Shown here: positions 46,209-56,444 of the stretch, one piece after another
How positions within the stretch are numbered: position 1 is the first letter of the stretch
Layout: every line of letters starts with the position of its first letter
Source: Acanthoscelides obtectus
Taxonomy: Eukaryota; Arthropoda; Insecta; Coleoptera; Chrysomelidae
Direction of reading: 5' to 3'
Assembly: GCA_963669975.1 (NCBI GenBank)
Contig: CAVLJG010000001.1
Span: forward strand, 98,956,864 to 99,020,863
DNA length: 64,000 bases
Notes under the pieces: model-generated
The model's input: the letters and a program-made list of their open reading frames with translations, nothing else
The model's database searches: none
What the model was told of the DNA's origin: nothing
Translations under genes and position numbers: made by a program

Positions 46209-48125
46209 TACAGGGTTATCCAAATTAAGTGTCCACCATTAGTAACTTTGTTATTAGTGAAAATACAAAGTTGTCTGAATTAGCAAACTAGTAGCATTTT
46301 TAACGCTGGTAAAAATGAGAAATAAAAAAAAACAATTGAGAGTCATTATTTTGATTTTTTTCAGTAAAATAACATTTTTTTAAATGGAAACCCCTGTATA
46401 TTATATTTTTTTCTGTTAAAGCATCAAATTTTAAACAAAAAAGCTTACAATAACTTTTCTCCTAGGTTACAAATTGTTGAAGTTATGGCCTCCAATCTGA
46501 AACAATTAAATTGTATCGACAAACTTGATTTTCAACATCAACTTATAATCTTACAAAATACAATAAAAATTTTTTTAAAAGAAGATGCTCGAAAACACCA
46601 CCTTGTTCTTCAATACATTTTTGGGCATGTTTTTCAACTGCTCGAACTGTCTTAAGTATGGTCCTACCATCTATCTGGGTTATCTTTTCCCTAACTGCAG
46701 TCTTTAACGCGTCAAGGTTATCGTACCTTCGCTTGTAAATTTGGTTCTTTAAGTAACCCCACAAGAAGTAATCAAGTGGGTTTAGATCTGGTGATCTGGG
46801 AGGCCACTGTATTGGGCCATTTGTTCCTATCCACTGATCATTAAAAGTAGTACTTAGAAAATGATAAGTACCTCTGGAGTTGTGGGCAGGTGCGCCATCT
46901 TGCTGAAAATGCAGATGATGTCTACTTATAAGATCCAATTCGTCTAAGAAATTAGTCAGAATTTCTGACATAAATTCCACATATCTTTCACCAGTTAGGG
47001 TTCCCTCATAAAAGAACGGGCCAACAATTTTTGAACCAATTATACCGCACCAAACGTTGAAACTGAAACGGACTTGTGGGCCTCTTGGATGTACTAACAG
47101 AAGATTTTCTCTTAACCAATAATGGTGGTTTTTTCTATTAAACATTCCAGAATTTGAAAAATTTGATTCATCTGTCCATAAAAGGTATTTACATTTTGGC
47201 GACAGAAGCTAAGATACCAATGGCAAAAAACAAGTCTTCTCTCTGGATCCCCTGCCAAAAGCGTTTGAACTGGTCGGTACTTATACGGAATAAATTTGTA
47301 TTTTTTTAAAATCCTTTGAACAGTACCATAACTGAAATTAGAGTCTTTGAGAATATCTGCTATTGAATTCTCACGATAAGCTTCAAAATATCCAATAACT
47401 GCAATTTCCGTGGCCTCGCTTATTATGAATTCTTTTTTTGCCCTTGTTTTAGCAAAAACATTTTCGTTGCCCCTAAATTTTCGATAAAGTCTCAGAAAAT
47501 ATCGTTCATACGGTTGAATGCGAGCGGGATATAATTCACTGTAGTATTCTCTTGCTCTCAAGGAGGATTTTCTGCACACTAAATAGCATTCTAACATATC
47601 ACACTTTTCTTCATGGGAGAACATTTTTCTTTAAATTAATGACACAATAAAGCTTATAAACAAGTATTTACACTAATGTTTGACATTATTTGATTTTATC
47701 ATTGTTTTCCAAAGCCTTCTAGTTGCGAGTATGTCCAGTTTAACAATTTGTCGCTTATCTTAATGCTGTCAAATCGCGAACGCCATGTTGTTTTCATAGC
47801 CGTCTTAATATTATAATACTGCAAATAATTAAAAATATTTATCGTTATTTTGACTTTATTTTTGACTTTAGCGGAAAAGTCATTATAAACTTTTTTGTTT
47901 AAAATTTGATGCTTTAACAGAAAAAAATATAATATACAGGAGTTTCCATTTAAAAAAATGTTATTTTACTGAAAAAAATCAAAATAACGACTCTCAATTG
48001 TTTTTTTTTTATTTCTCATTTTTACCAGCGTTAAAAATGCTACTAGTTTGCTAATTCAAACAACTTTGTATTTTCACTAATAACAAAGTTACTAATGGTG
48101 GACACTTAATTTGGATAACCCTGTA
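46209..48125 (-). mobile_element. Element D (DD41D), nested in R6
   Basis: 1917 bp, ends tacagggttatccaaattaa and its inverse ending aaccctgta, inverted repeats of about 230 bp with few differences. TA lies at both borders, and retrotransposon sequence continues outside on both sides. It carries a complete-length transposase on the minus strand with one frameshift. Confidence 0.92.
46543..47624 (-). pseudogene. Element D transposase, one frameshift
   Basis: The first frame starts MFSHEEKCDMLECYLVCRKS (DUF4817-type), then YPARIQPYERYFLRLYRKFR, FEAYRENSIADILKDSNFSY, GTVQRILKKYKFIPYKYRPV, ERRLVFCHWYLSFCRQNV. A one-base shift near 47195-47215 moves the frame; the true reading continues LLWTDESNFSNSGMFNRKNH, WCGIIGSKIVGPFFYEG, FQQDGAPAHNSRGTYHFL, SPDLNPLDYFLWGYLKNQ and ends EEQGGVFEHLLLKK. 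Catalytic Asp residues are all present, with 41 residues between the second and third. It is one of the least damaged copies here. Confidence 0.88.
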
Positions 48126-48387
48126 TACAATATAACAAATGAGGAAGAATGATAGTGTTGTACACAATTTTTTTAGAATAAACGCTTAGGCTATGCGGAA
48201 TTCTATAAAAGTAATCAATTTTCGTGGATATTTTCGAAATATGATATTCATAGTGCCCTTCAAATTTTAATTTACTGTTTATGTATATGCCTGAATATTT
48301 AAATGGTTCAATTGACACAATTTTTTCATGACTAATTGTGAGATTTATCGTATTTTGATCTAAAGTTTTTCCTATTAGCATATAAAA
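48126..48387 (-). pseudogene. Non-LTR retrotransposon R6, 5' part
   Basis: Minus-strand frame MLIGKTLDQNTINLTISHEK, FKYSGIYINSKLKFEGHYEY, IPHSLSVYSKKIVYNTIILP, HLLYCI, then element D. It matches the LLIGK...FKYLGVFVDS...YCS stretch of R3. Its 5' side ends at the foldback at 48390. Confidence 0.78.
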
Positions 48388-48389
48388 TA

Positions 48390-48811
48390 ACTTCTAGCAC
48401 TATGCCGTCACTTGAGAGCGGTACATGTAAGTACAGGGGAAAATTGAATTTTCTGTCCAGAAGAGGTCGGAAAAGTTTAAATGATTTTTTACGGCTTTCT
48501 TTAGTATCACAGATGCCAACAAAATTTTAAATGTAAAAAATTACAGAAAGGTAACTATAACAATGCCGTACGTTAATTAATTAATTTTTCCGCATAGATA
48601 ATTTCCTGAAAACTAAAAATTTTTTATGGCTTTCGGCACCATTATTTCCGTACGGTACTAAGTGCATCGTGATTATTTTGTTGGCATCTGTGATACTAAA
48701 GAAATGCGTAAAAAATCATTTAGTCTTTCCCGACCCCTTCTGGACAGAAAATTCAATTTTCCCATGTACTTACATGTACCGCTCTCAAGTGACGGCATAG
48801 TGCTAGAAGTT
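48390..48811. repeat. Foldback repeat, arms about 138 bp
   Basis: The arm at 48390-48527 (acttctagcactatgccgtc to gatgccaacaaaat) recurs inverted at 48674-48811. The 146 bp centre is AT-rich and has the short inverse words gccgtacg and cgtacgg. There is no coding capacity. It lies between R6 and the N-terminal half of the split mariner. Confidence 0.88.
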
Positions 48812-48906
48812 ACTTTTTCATGTAGTACTATCGTTCTGAGTACGTTTCCTGCTGTATCACATGACCCCTCCATTTTTGCCCACAGCACCCGGTCTAAAAC
48901 AAACAG

Positions 48907-49383
48907 TATGTGACAAACACATTTTTTGACATGTTCATAACCTGTGCTCTCTCTCACTCTAATTCGACGGTCGTCTAGCACCATTTGGTGAGCTTTGGCA
49001 TTTTTTTCGTCAGTAGTTGCGGTTTTTGGACGTCCCGAACATTCATCGTCTCCCAAGCTCTTACGGCCACGTTTAAATTCGTCTACTGTGGTAAACGATG
49101 GTGCAGAGTCCCCATACCCAGAATCTAACTCGTCTTTGATTTGCGTAGACGTATTTTCAAAAACAAATATTTAGTGTCAGCTCGATACTAGATTTTGTCC
49201 ATTTTCACAAAAACACTCATATAAACTCACTGAAAGGACTGTTACATAACAACTGCGCATCCGAAATAGCTGAAACTTTGGTGAGTAACTGTCAACAGAT
49301 GAACAACGAAAGTCACTAGCTTTTATTAACGAGTGCTGCCATCTTCACGTTGAGGTCGGAAACTATTCAGATCACCCTCGTGT
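48907..49383 (-). pseudogene. Mariner, N-terminal half (split copy)
   Basis: The right end cagatcaccctcgtgta at 49383 is the inverse of the terminus at 43899. Minus-strand frame: GDDECSGRPKTATTDEKNAK, AHQMVLDDRRIRVREST, VKKCVCHIL, with the original start further upstream in broken frame. The match stops at VCHIL (48907); the next expected residues are those opening the half at 44566. Confidence 0.8.
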
Positions 49384-49723
49384 ATAGAGCAGGATATACA
49401 TACACTATATCCCATAAGTATCTTCACAAACATCTAACTTGGATAACACAAATATTAGGATACTATATTGCTTAGTCATATCTACAAAAAACACAAAACA
49501 CAGCAGTAGATTGACCCATTACATGACCAGGGAGTATTTCTCTAGTATTTGCTAAACTTGTTCAGTTCTTGAGCGTGGTGATATTCTTTGTCTTCTACAA
49601 ATCACCGTGCACCATTATATAGCTCCAAAAAGTGAAATCATTGCAATTGATACTAAACTTTTACGTTTCAAGACGCCGACGATCAACCAGTGGAATAAGA
49701 ACAATATTTATCTGTTGTTTCAG

Positions 49724-49802
49724 AGCAGTGGCACCAAATTGAGCTGACTGATACTCCACTCCAGTATGCCGCACTGATAGAAGACTTAAAACCAGCTACA
49801 AA
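49724..49802 (+). CDS. Dscam2: Dscam exon, FN3-1 middle
   Basis: A 79 bp exon, phase 1 to 2, acceptor tctgttgtttcag, donor gtaagt. It encodes QWHQIELTDTPLQYAALIED followed by LKPATK, the LxPxT segment of FN3 domains. It is isolated between a 12.2 kb and a 1.2 kb intron. It is accepted because its phase fits both neighbours and its sequence fills the gap in FN3-1 exactly. Confidence 0.85.
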
Positions 49803-49947
49803 GTAAGTGAGAAAGAATTTTAAGCAGTTCTACAATCCTTTAAATAATAATGCAACCAGATAGGTTGCATAAATTTTTTGACATTAAAACAGATAGCGCA
49901 ATTAACTAACAGTAAACTCCAGGAGGCATGTGTAAGAAGTGCGGATA

Positions 49948-50861
49948 TACAGGGTGTCCGCAAAGTTGGGGTTTTCCTTTACACGACGTGTAGATCTTGA
50001 AAACATAAGCAATTTTTCTTAGTACCATATACACCAATGTCTTAAGGGAACCGAGATAAAGGGCTCTGCAACATCAAAAATATCTGAATACCGTCCTGTA
50101 GCCGCGACATCCCCGAGTGGTACTAGGACACTAGCTCAACCCGACGACAGAACTGGGTCGGGGTCAGTGTGACAGGTCAGTATGCAACCTTCAACCGACG
50201 GTTACGGTCACGCGTGTAGAGGTAATCGCGTAGACGAGAATCCCTCAACAAACACTAGAGACGTGGCTAGAGAAGTGCAAGTATCAAAAACTAAAGTGTG
50301 GCAAACGCTGCGTGAAGAGGGGCTGTATCCGTTTCACGTCCAACGTGTACAAGCCCCTCAACCTGACGATTTTCCAGCAAGAGTGCGGTTTTGTGAGTGG
50401 TTGTTGCATCAACATGACAATAACCCGGACTTTTTGAAGTGCATATTGGTGACAGACGAATCTACGTTCACGCGTAATGGGGTTAATAACTTTCGCAACA
50501 CTCATGTTTGGTCAGTAGAAAATCCGCACGCTGTCCGTCGGGCACATTTTCAACAAACATTTTCGGTGAATGTTTGGGCTGGCATGGTGAACGGTATGCT
50601 CATTGCCCAAGTCGATTGGACGGGATGCAATACCTAGACTTTTTACGCAACATTTTGCCTTCCTTGTTTGCCTGCGTCTGCTCGGTAGCGGTATGATTTC
50701 GGGCAGAGACGTACTTAGCCCTTCTCGTCAACTGGAGAGTGAGTACTTTTTCCTTTATTTTTTTTTTACTTGGTCACCCTCGTTTCACTACACATTACCT
50801 TTGTTATTTCAAGGGTAGTTGTTTCTGAAAAGGAAAACCCCAACTTTGCGGACACCCTGTA
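49948..50861 (+). mobile_element. Element F (DD41D type), 914 bp deletion derivative
   Basis: Ends tacagggtgtccgcaaagtt and its exact inverse; the identity runs about 32 bp (to gttttcctt). Flanked by TA. It contains the middle of a transposase and lacks the rest. The clean termini suggest it is comparatively young. Confidence 0.9.
50182..50637 (+). pseudogene. Element F transposase, C-terminal part deleted
   Basis: An open stretch of 151 residues: ENPSTNTRDVAREVQVSKTK and LYPFHVQRVQAPQPDDF (HTH and linker), ILVTDESTFTRNGVNNFRNT (first catalytic Asp), then SVNVWAGMVNGML. The reading then passes into non-homologous sequence (QVDWTGCNT). The second and third Asp blocks and the DUF4817-type N-terminus are missing. 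Confidence 0.83.
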
Positions 50862-51039
50862 TTGTGCATATTCGCATCCAGAACGCCAAATAATTTCAGC
50901 ATTGCACTGCTCTGGTGAAGCCTTGTTGCTATATTTTATAGTGACTGGGTAAAACTTCAAAGATGATCAGATGTTAATTATAATTCAAATCATTTGGTTA
51001 TGTGATAGAGGTTTATTTGAAATTCCTCTTTTTATACAG

Positions 51040-51229
51040 ATACGTATTTCGAGTGTCAGCAGAAGGTGCGGCTGGACGTAGCGCAGCCAGTGACGAGTTG
51101 ATTGTCAGGACAGAACCTCAAAGGCCTGCTGGACCTCCTCTGCAGGTTTCCGCTAGGGCGATATCCAGTACGGAGGTACTGGTCACGTGGATGCCTCCGG
51201 TACCAGAACTGAGAAATGGAGAAATACAG
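51040..51229 (+). CDS. Dscam2: Dscam exon, FN3-1 end and FN3-2 start
   Basis: 190 bp, phase 2 to 0. Acceptor tttatacag, donor gtaaga. YVFRVSAEGAAGRSAASDEL completes FN3-1, and RTEPQRPAGPPLQVSAR opens FN3-2 with its tryptophan in VLVTWMPPVPELRNGEIQ. Both segments match the FN3-1/FN3-2 junction of insect Dscam proteins. Confidence 0.93.
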
Positions 51230-51685
51230 GTAAGAAAATTACAGCGAATAAAAGGACAAACCCTCTTTTAATTTGTCATGAATCGGTACATACAACTTTT
51301 ATATAGAAATTTTTTTATTACAAATCTGTCAAATTGGCATGCGTTTGTATTTTGCCCAACTCAGCCCGGTTTTTCTGGAAATATTTTTCCTGCACTATGT
51401 TCATCGTTATGTTGTGTTTGCTATCGCAAATAAACATGGCGATGACGATGTTCCGCAGACAATCCGCTGTGGATACTAAAAACGTCAGATGCATCTCTTT
51501 ACAGGCTATGCTACTCGTATACTGGAAATGACCAATTTAAGACGTTTTAAGTGCATACTGAGTGTGATCCTTGTCAAAGCAATACAAATATGTCTACTAC
51601 GACAGTGATTACCTGCTTTGAAAACTAACTTTTACAGAGCATGGAAACTACCGAATTAATATTTATAAATGTATTTTTTCAACAG
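51230..51685 (+). other. intron within FN3-2 (456 bp)
   Basis: GT-AG borders (gtaaga, ttcaacag). No repeat or RNA gene is seen. Confidence 0.8.
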
Positions 51686-51884
51686 GGCTTCAACGTAGGT
51701 TACCGCACTGCCTCCCAAATCGCCTACAATTTCACCTCCGTAACTGGTGATGGGGAAGATGGCGGTGAAGCTTTGCTGTCTGGTCTCGCCAAGTACACCA
51801 GATATACGATCGTTGTGCAAGCGTTCAATGAAGTTGGAGCTGGTCCACTGTCAGACAGCGTCAATGTCCAAACAATGGAAGACG
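51686..51884 (+). CDS. Dscam2: Dscam exon, FN3-2 second half
   Basis: 199 bp, phase 0 to 1. Acceptor ttcaacag, donor gtacgt. It encodes GFNVGYRTASQIAYNFTSV, then LSGLAKYTRYTIVVQAFNE, ending VGAGPLSDSVNVQTMED. The YT.Y.VVIQAFN..GAGPLS block is highly characteristic of Dscam FN3-2. NFT is a possible N-glycosylation site. Confidence 0.95.
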
Positions 51885-52611
51885 GTACGTTTCATCTACC
51901 CCGTTGTTAGTATCCTGATCTTTTATGGCTTTTATTTATGACAATATAACAGATTTGATAAGTATCGTAGTACGTCCTAAGATCGAGTTTTTCTTGTCGA
52001 AGAGTTTGACACACATTAATGATAAATTAATGAGTTCGTATCATTATATATGTTACTACACATTAAATAATAGGTGAGTATGTGTCATCGTAAATGAAAA
52101 AAAAAATAATGTGACGCCATGAACGCCGTCTCTTGGCCACAGCAAGAACCATCACGTTACCTCGATCGCCAGAAAGAGTTACTGCCAGCGCCATCTATAG
52201 CCTACCACTGGAGCTACAGAGTCTAGAATCGCGAGAAGAAGCTTCGATTACTCGTGAACTTTGTGGAACAGATCGAGTACAGGCGATACATGTACTTATA
52301 AAAAGGAGACAATTGAGGAAAGACGGTCAATCAGTGAAGAATAGTAAAAAAGTAATAATAAATCAGTTTGTTTATTGATTACGTGTTTGCTTTACAATAC
52401 GTATATTTTCATTAATAAAAATTGGCTGATTTACTAATTACTAACGAATTTAGTCAGACATCTGCTGGAGAGGCAAAGGTTCGCCCTTAATATCTGAGTA
52501 TCTTATAGGTTTCTTGTAGTTCTCCGGTGGAGGCGAGGTGTTCAGTTAGCCTCTCATTTTTAACTGTGTGGAAGTTATCCATAAGAAAATCAAACTTGAC
52601 ATATTTTTCAG
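51885..52611 (+). other. intron FN3-2 to FN3-3 (727 bp)
   Basis: Starts gtacgt, ends tttttcag. It holds a possible solo LTR at about 52110-52540; the rest is AT-rich and unrecognised. Confidence 0.75.
52110..52540 (+). other. Possible solo LTR
   Basis: A GC-richer block begins tgtgacgccatgaacgccg. It contains a TATA-like word (cttataaaaagg) near 52296 and a possible polyadenylation signal (aataataaatc) near 52352. This is the order of an LTR promoter and R region. No matching second LTR, primer-binding site or target duplication was found, so the call is weak. Confidence 0.28.
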
Positions 52612-52764
52612 TTCCCAGCATGCCACCACAAGATGTGAGATGTGCTGCGCTTACATCTCAGTCTCTTCAAGTTAGCTGGCAACCGCCATCAACAGATCAC
52701 TCGAATGGTATTGTTCAAGGATATAAGCTTACATATGAGCCTGTTGTGGATGACAACTGGAGAG
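52612..52764 (+). CDS. Dscam2: Dscam exon, FN3-3 first half
   Basis: 153 bp, phase 1-1, acceptor catatttttcag, donor gtgagt. It encodes VPSMPPQDVRCAALTSQSL, the FN3 tryptophan (QVSWQPPSTD) and GIVQGYKLTYEPV. The TSQSLQVSW and NGIVQGYK segments are the usual FN3-3 landmarks of Dscam. Confidence 0.94.
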
Positions 52765-52984
52765 GTGAGTATCTTTTTTTTAATCTACGCAAATGATTAT
52801 TTGCTCAAGACACATGCAACTATTCAAATTTAAAGTGAAAATGTTTAGATTGAATACCGGAATATTTTATGGCAAAGAGACTTGGACAGAGTTGAAAGAT
52901 GTGGCACAAAACGAAAATGCTGGCTTGATAGTAAGTTGTTAAAAATAAATTTTGAAAAAATAACATTGTTCCTTTCACCTCATA

Positions 52985-53600
52985 CATTAAAAATATGCCA
53001 TCTTATGAATAATTACAAATAAAACACAGTAAAAATGATATATTCACCATAAATAAAACAAATAATGTAAAGTATCTAGGGATTTACATAGATGTACACC
53101 TTAGATGGGATGAGTACATAATATATGTAGCAAAAAAATTATGTATAAAATTATCAAAAATGTACTGGAGCATTGTCAATTGAAAATATTATATTATGCG
53201 TTGGTAGAACCCCACTTGAGCTATGGCAAATAGCGTGGGGAGGTAGCTAACACAGCTCACATATTCAAAACACAAAAAAGTGTTTTCAAAGTTGTATCAC
53301 ATAAAACTGGAATGTATCCAAGTGACCAGTTGTATGAGGAAAGTGGCATTTTAGATATAAGACAATTATTCCTATTCCAAATGTTTTGACTGTGCAACAC
53401 GAAGCTTGTCCCTCAATCGAGGATCCGTTGCATATTTACAATACCAGGAGTAAGAATCATATGAAGAAACCCAAACCAACCAAACCGTATCTTTATTTAG
53501 ACGCTCGATGTGACAATCTCCTTCCACAAGATCTGAAACTCATTTACTCCAAATACTCATTTAGAAGAAAAGTGGAATACTATACCTAGAAAGAGAGCTC
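52985..53600 (+). pseudogene. Non-LTR retrotransposon fragment R5
   Basis: NNVKYLGIYIDVHLRWDEYI, AKKLCIKLSKMYW, then YYALVEPHLSYGK, VFKVVSHKTGMYPSDQLYEE and SGILDIRQLFLFQMF, with frame breaks. This is the KYLGxxID...HI..., YxALVEPHLxYG region after the reverse transcriptase. The C-terminal end is YSFRRKVEYYT and stop at 53589. Confidence 0.75.
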
Positions 53601-54059
53601 ATGTAATTGTCGATATAAAAAAGTCGCTATTAATATGAAACGCCAACCTACTAACATACTAAATTGGACTTTTGACGATTTATTTATATGATGCTAATAA
53701 TCCCAAATTTACCAACATACCTGAGAATGCCATATCAAACGAATATGACAAATAATCCCGAATATATACTCAATATGGAATAATAAATAAAAAACAATTT
53801 ATGATCAACAGAAATTGTTTCTACTCTTAATATGTCAGATAATACACTCTTTGAAATTTCATGTAATATCTCAACTTAAATATTTCTTCTTACAAATTAT
53901 TTTTTATACAGTTGGTCATACCCCCGCACAAGGCCAGCCTTCTGCGGGTTTTTCTCTCACGTTTATTGGTCTAAATATTTTCTTTATGATAATTTATTTG
54001 TATTGTAGACAATAAACGTTATTATTCACATGTTCATGAAAAAGTTTGACCCAGGAGTT

Positions 54060-54657
54060 ATGATTGCAATAAATATTGTTGAAATTGGACTCATCTTGAA
54101 AGTTGGACAGGATTTCTGGATACGGGATACCAATTGATATGATTTTGGCTCCAAGGTGAAATCAACGTTTCAAGCGTACTTCAAAGCCGAATCATCTGCG
54201 AAACTCTGACTTGATGAGGATATAGTGGTCGTTGATGGATGACAGAAGGGATCTGTAATGCTCTGATGTGACAATTCTGCTTATTAACAAAACCGTTCAT
54301 ATCGAATGAGCTTCATCGCTCATTATCAGTTGTCGGTAAAAATCGTTACTTTGGGTATTAAGCTGCAATATTGAATGACTGTTTGTCGGCGACTTTCATG
54401 GTCACTAGGAGTTAACTGAATTTGTTATAGCCGCAAATGCAAGTCTTTTTTTAAAACAGTACATATTGACGTGCGACGAATACCCAGTTCTTGAGAACGA
54501 TGTCTGGTAGACGCGTTGTGGGATCGTGCAGCGCTCCAAGATGGATTGGACACGTGCTTTAAACAACTACTACTGGGCCACCTACTGAAATGCGTGCATC
54601 AAAAATGGCGCGCAATTTAAATAAGGCAGTTATACGAGTATATTGGCCACCCTGTAT
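54060..54657 (-). pseudogene. DD41D transposase remnant
   Basis: The right border is ggccaccctgta at 54657. On the minus strand near 54330-54180 one reads SDEAHSI with a stop and, in the neighbouring frame, a shape like GFVNKQNC followed by a frame break. This is the first catalytic Asp block of DD41D transposases (SDEAHF.L.G.VNKQNCR). The rest has decayed beyond reading. Confidence 0.5.
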
Positions 54658-54933
54658 AATCTGGCGTAGACTCGCATGCCAGCCCTGTATATGCTAGCTT
54701 CAGAGTTAATTTTCCTTAGAGCAACCTTTATGACTGAACTACATGATTAGTTTCAACAGTAGCGATTAAGTAGTTTTGTTTGACCCAAACTTTGTACGTT
54801 TCCGTGGTAGACAGACATCAAGATGCTTCATGAATCCCTTGCCCCCTCATCCCTTTTACTGCCCTTTTACGGCCGGACGTCCAATGTTTGCTGGGTCATT
54901 TAAACATGAGTGACGATGGCTGGTGTGTTACAG

Positions 54934-55089
54934 GGAACGACGAGATGGAAACTAGGAAGACCACTGCGCTAACGACCGTCATCACTGGATTGAGAAAATT
55001 CACAAATTACAGTCTGCAAGTTCTCGCTTTTACCAAGGTGGGAGATGGAGTGTTTACCCCGGTTGTATTTTGTCAGACTGAAGAGGACG
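54934..55089 (+). CDS. Dscam2: Dscam exon, FN3-3 second half
   Basis: 156 bp, phase 1-1, acceptor tgtgttacag, donor gtgagt. It encodes GNDEMETRKTTALTTVITG, LRKFTNYSLQVLAFTKVGDG and CQTEED. L(K/R)K(Y/F)TNY..QVLA...GDGV is the conserved end of Dscam FN3-3. Joining to 52764 gives NWRGNDEM in frame. NYS is a possible N-glycosylation site. Confidence 0.94.
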
Positions 55090-55194
55090 GTGAGTACTTG
55101 ATGGAATATGAATAATTATAAGTAACTTATATACAGTTTGCTATTTGTGACACTCCTACATTTTGGGAAAAATGCTCAGACAAGTCAAGTACAA

Positions 55195-56440
55195 TACAGG
55201 GTGATCCAAAAATAAGATATTACACTTTGGATTTTTAATTGAAAATCCTCTTTTTAATTTTTAGATTCTCCATGAAGTTTCTGATAACTTTTGTATAATA
55301 AGGTTTATACCTATATTCAATCGTTGTGAAGCTATTCGAGTTTATAATAAAATTCTAGAAATTGTGATAATAAGGGAAAGGATTCATGTTCCTCGTAAAA
55401 ATAATAATCAATATATTTCCCAGAGTAACAAGACTTTAAAATTCAAAAAAAAAGACTCGAAGTATTAAAAAAACAAAAGACAGCTTACAGTTTACACGCA
55501 CATTAAAGTGATTAATTTGCTATACAGATTTAGGTCAATGTGGTAATAAGTGCAGAAAGTGGTGTCCATGTACCTCCATGCAATAATAAAGATTTTGTTT
55601 GGATCTATTCCTCACATTTTCAAGCATGTCTTGAGTTATTTATGTACATTCAGCCGTAATCCATAATCCTGAATGGTATCTGACTTCGTACTAAAAACTT
55701 CACTGTTAAAATGCCCCCAAAGAAAGTAATCCAAAGGATTTAGGTTCGGAGATCTCGGCGGCTACTCGATGGGGCCTCGTCTAACGATCAACTGATTCGG
55801 GACATGAGTGTCCAAAATATGTTGTACTGGAGCCGCATAGTGCGGCGGTGCCCCATCTTGTTGGAATTGAATGTAATTTTCATTATACTTAACATCATTT
55901 TTTATCATTTCGGTAATTCGTCGCTGTATTTTCTAACATGTCCATGTACGTCTCGCCCGTCAAGTTTCCACTAATGAAGAAAGGTCCTGCAATATGCCCA
56001 CACAAGTATTTTGGTAGGATATTGCGAGTATACCGCTCTAAGCAAATGTGGATTCGAGTCACTCCAATATCGACAATTATTTATCTATTTACAGCACCAT
56101 ATAAATGGAATGTAGACTCATCCGAGAAACAAATATTAAATAACAGATTTGCATTGTTGATTAAACGTTGGGACTTTAATTCGTAAGACTACAACCTTCT
56201 ATCAAAATCATCTTCATTAAGCTTATGGGCATGTTTTATCTTGTACGGGGGAAATTTATTGTCTTTCAAAATCCTGTGTACTTTAATTTGAGCGTGTAAA
56301 TCCTGAAGAAGTAGCCAGTCTACGAATGGTCTGGGTATTGTCAAGTGCTACGTGACCCAGATCCAGTTTCTTCAAATTGTCTTCTCTACTTAGCCACATA
56401 CTTATCGTTCATATTTTTGTCTGAATGTAACGGATTAATC
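55195..56440 (-). pseudogene. Element E (DD41D type), decayed, right end lost
   Basis: The left end tacagggtgatccaaaaata is at 55195. Minus-strand pieces: GHVALDNTQTIRRLATSSGF, a frame-broken middle with NNCRYWSDSNPHL, YIQFQQDGAPPHYAAPVQHI, then QLIVRRGPIE, a stop, and PPRSPNLNPLDYFLWGHF. Spacing between the last two Asp is 41. The element is cut at about 56440, where R4 begins. Confidence 0.78.
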
Positions 56441-56444
56441 AACC

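Larger units (their letters stand above)
37546..49723 (+). other. intron within FN3-1 (12.2 kb)
   Basis: The largest complete intron. It holds mariner J (38081-39326), an internally deleted hAT (40321-41221), A3 (41811-43819) and a mariner split into 43899-44566 and 48907-49383 by a nest of retrotransposons, element D and a foldback. Nothing is recognised in 37546-38080, 39327-40320, 41222-41810 or 49384-49723. Confidence 0.78.
49803..51039 (+). other. intron within FN3-1, second (1.2 kb)
   Basis: Most of it is the 914 bp element F (49948-50861). The flanks (49803-49947, 50862-51039) are plain intron. Confidence 0.8.
52765..54933 (+). other. intron within FN3-3 (2.2 kb)
   Basis: Starts gtgagt. 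It holds retrotransposon fragment R5 (52985-53600) and a DD41D transposase remnant (54060-54657). Nothing is recognised in 53601-54059 or 54658-54933. Confidence 0.75.

Noticed and set aside
53910..53970. Hairpin with T run (cccgcac...tgcgggttttt) as a terminator
   Set aside because: Resembles a bacterial terminator, but the window is an insect intron and there is no gene ending there.
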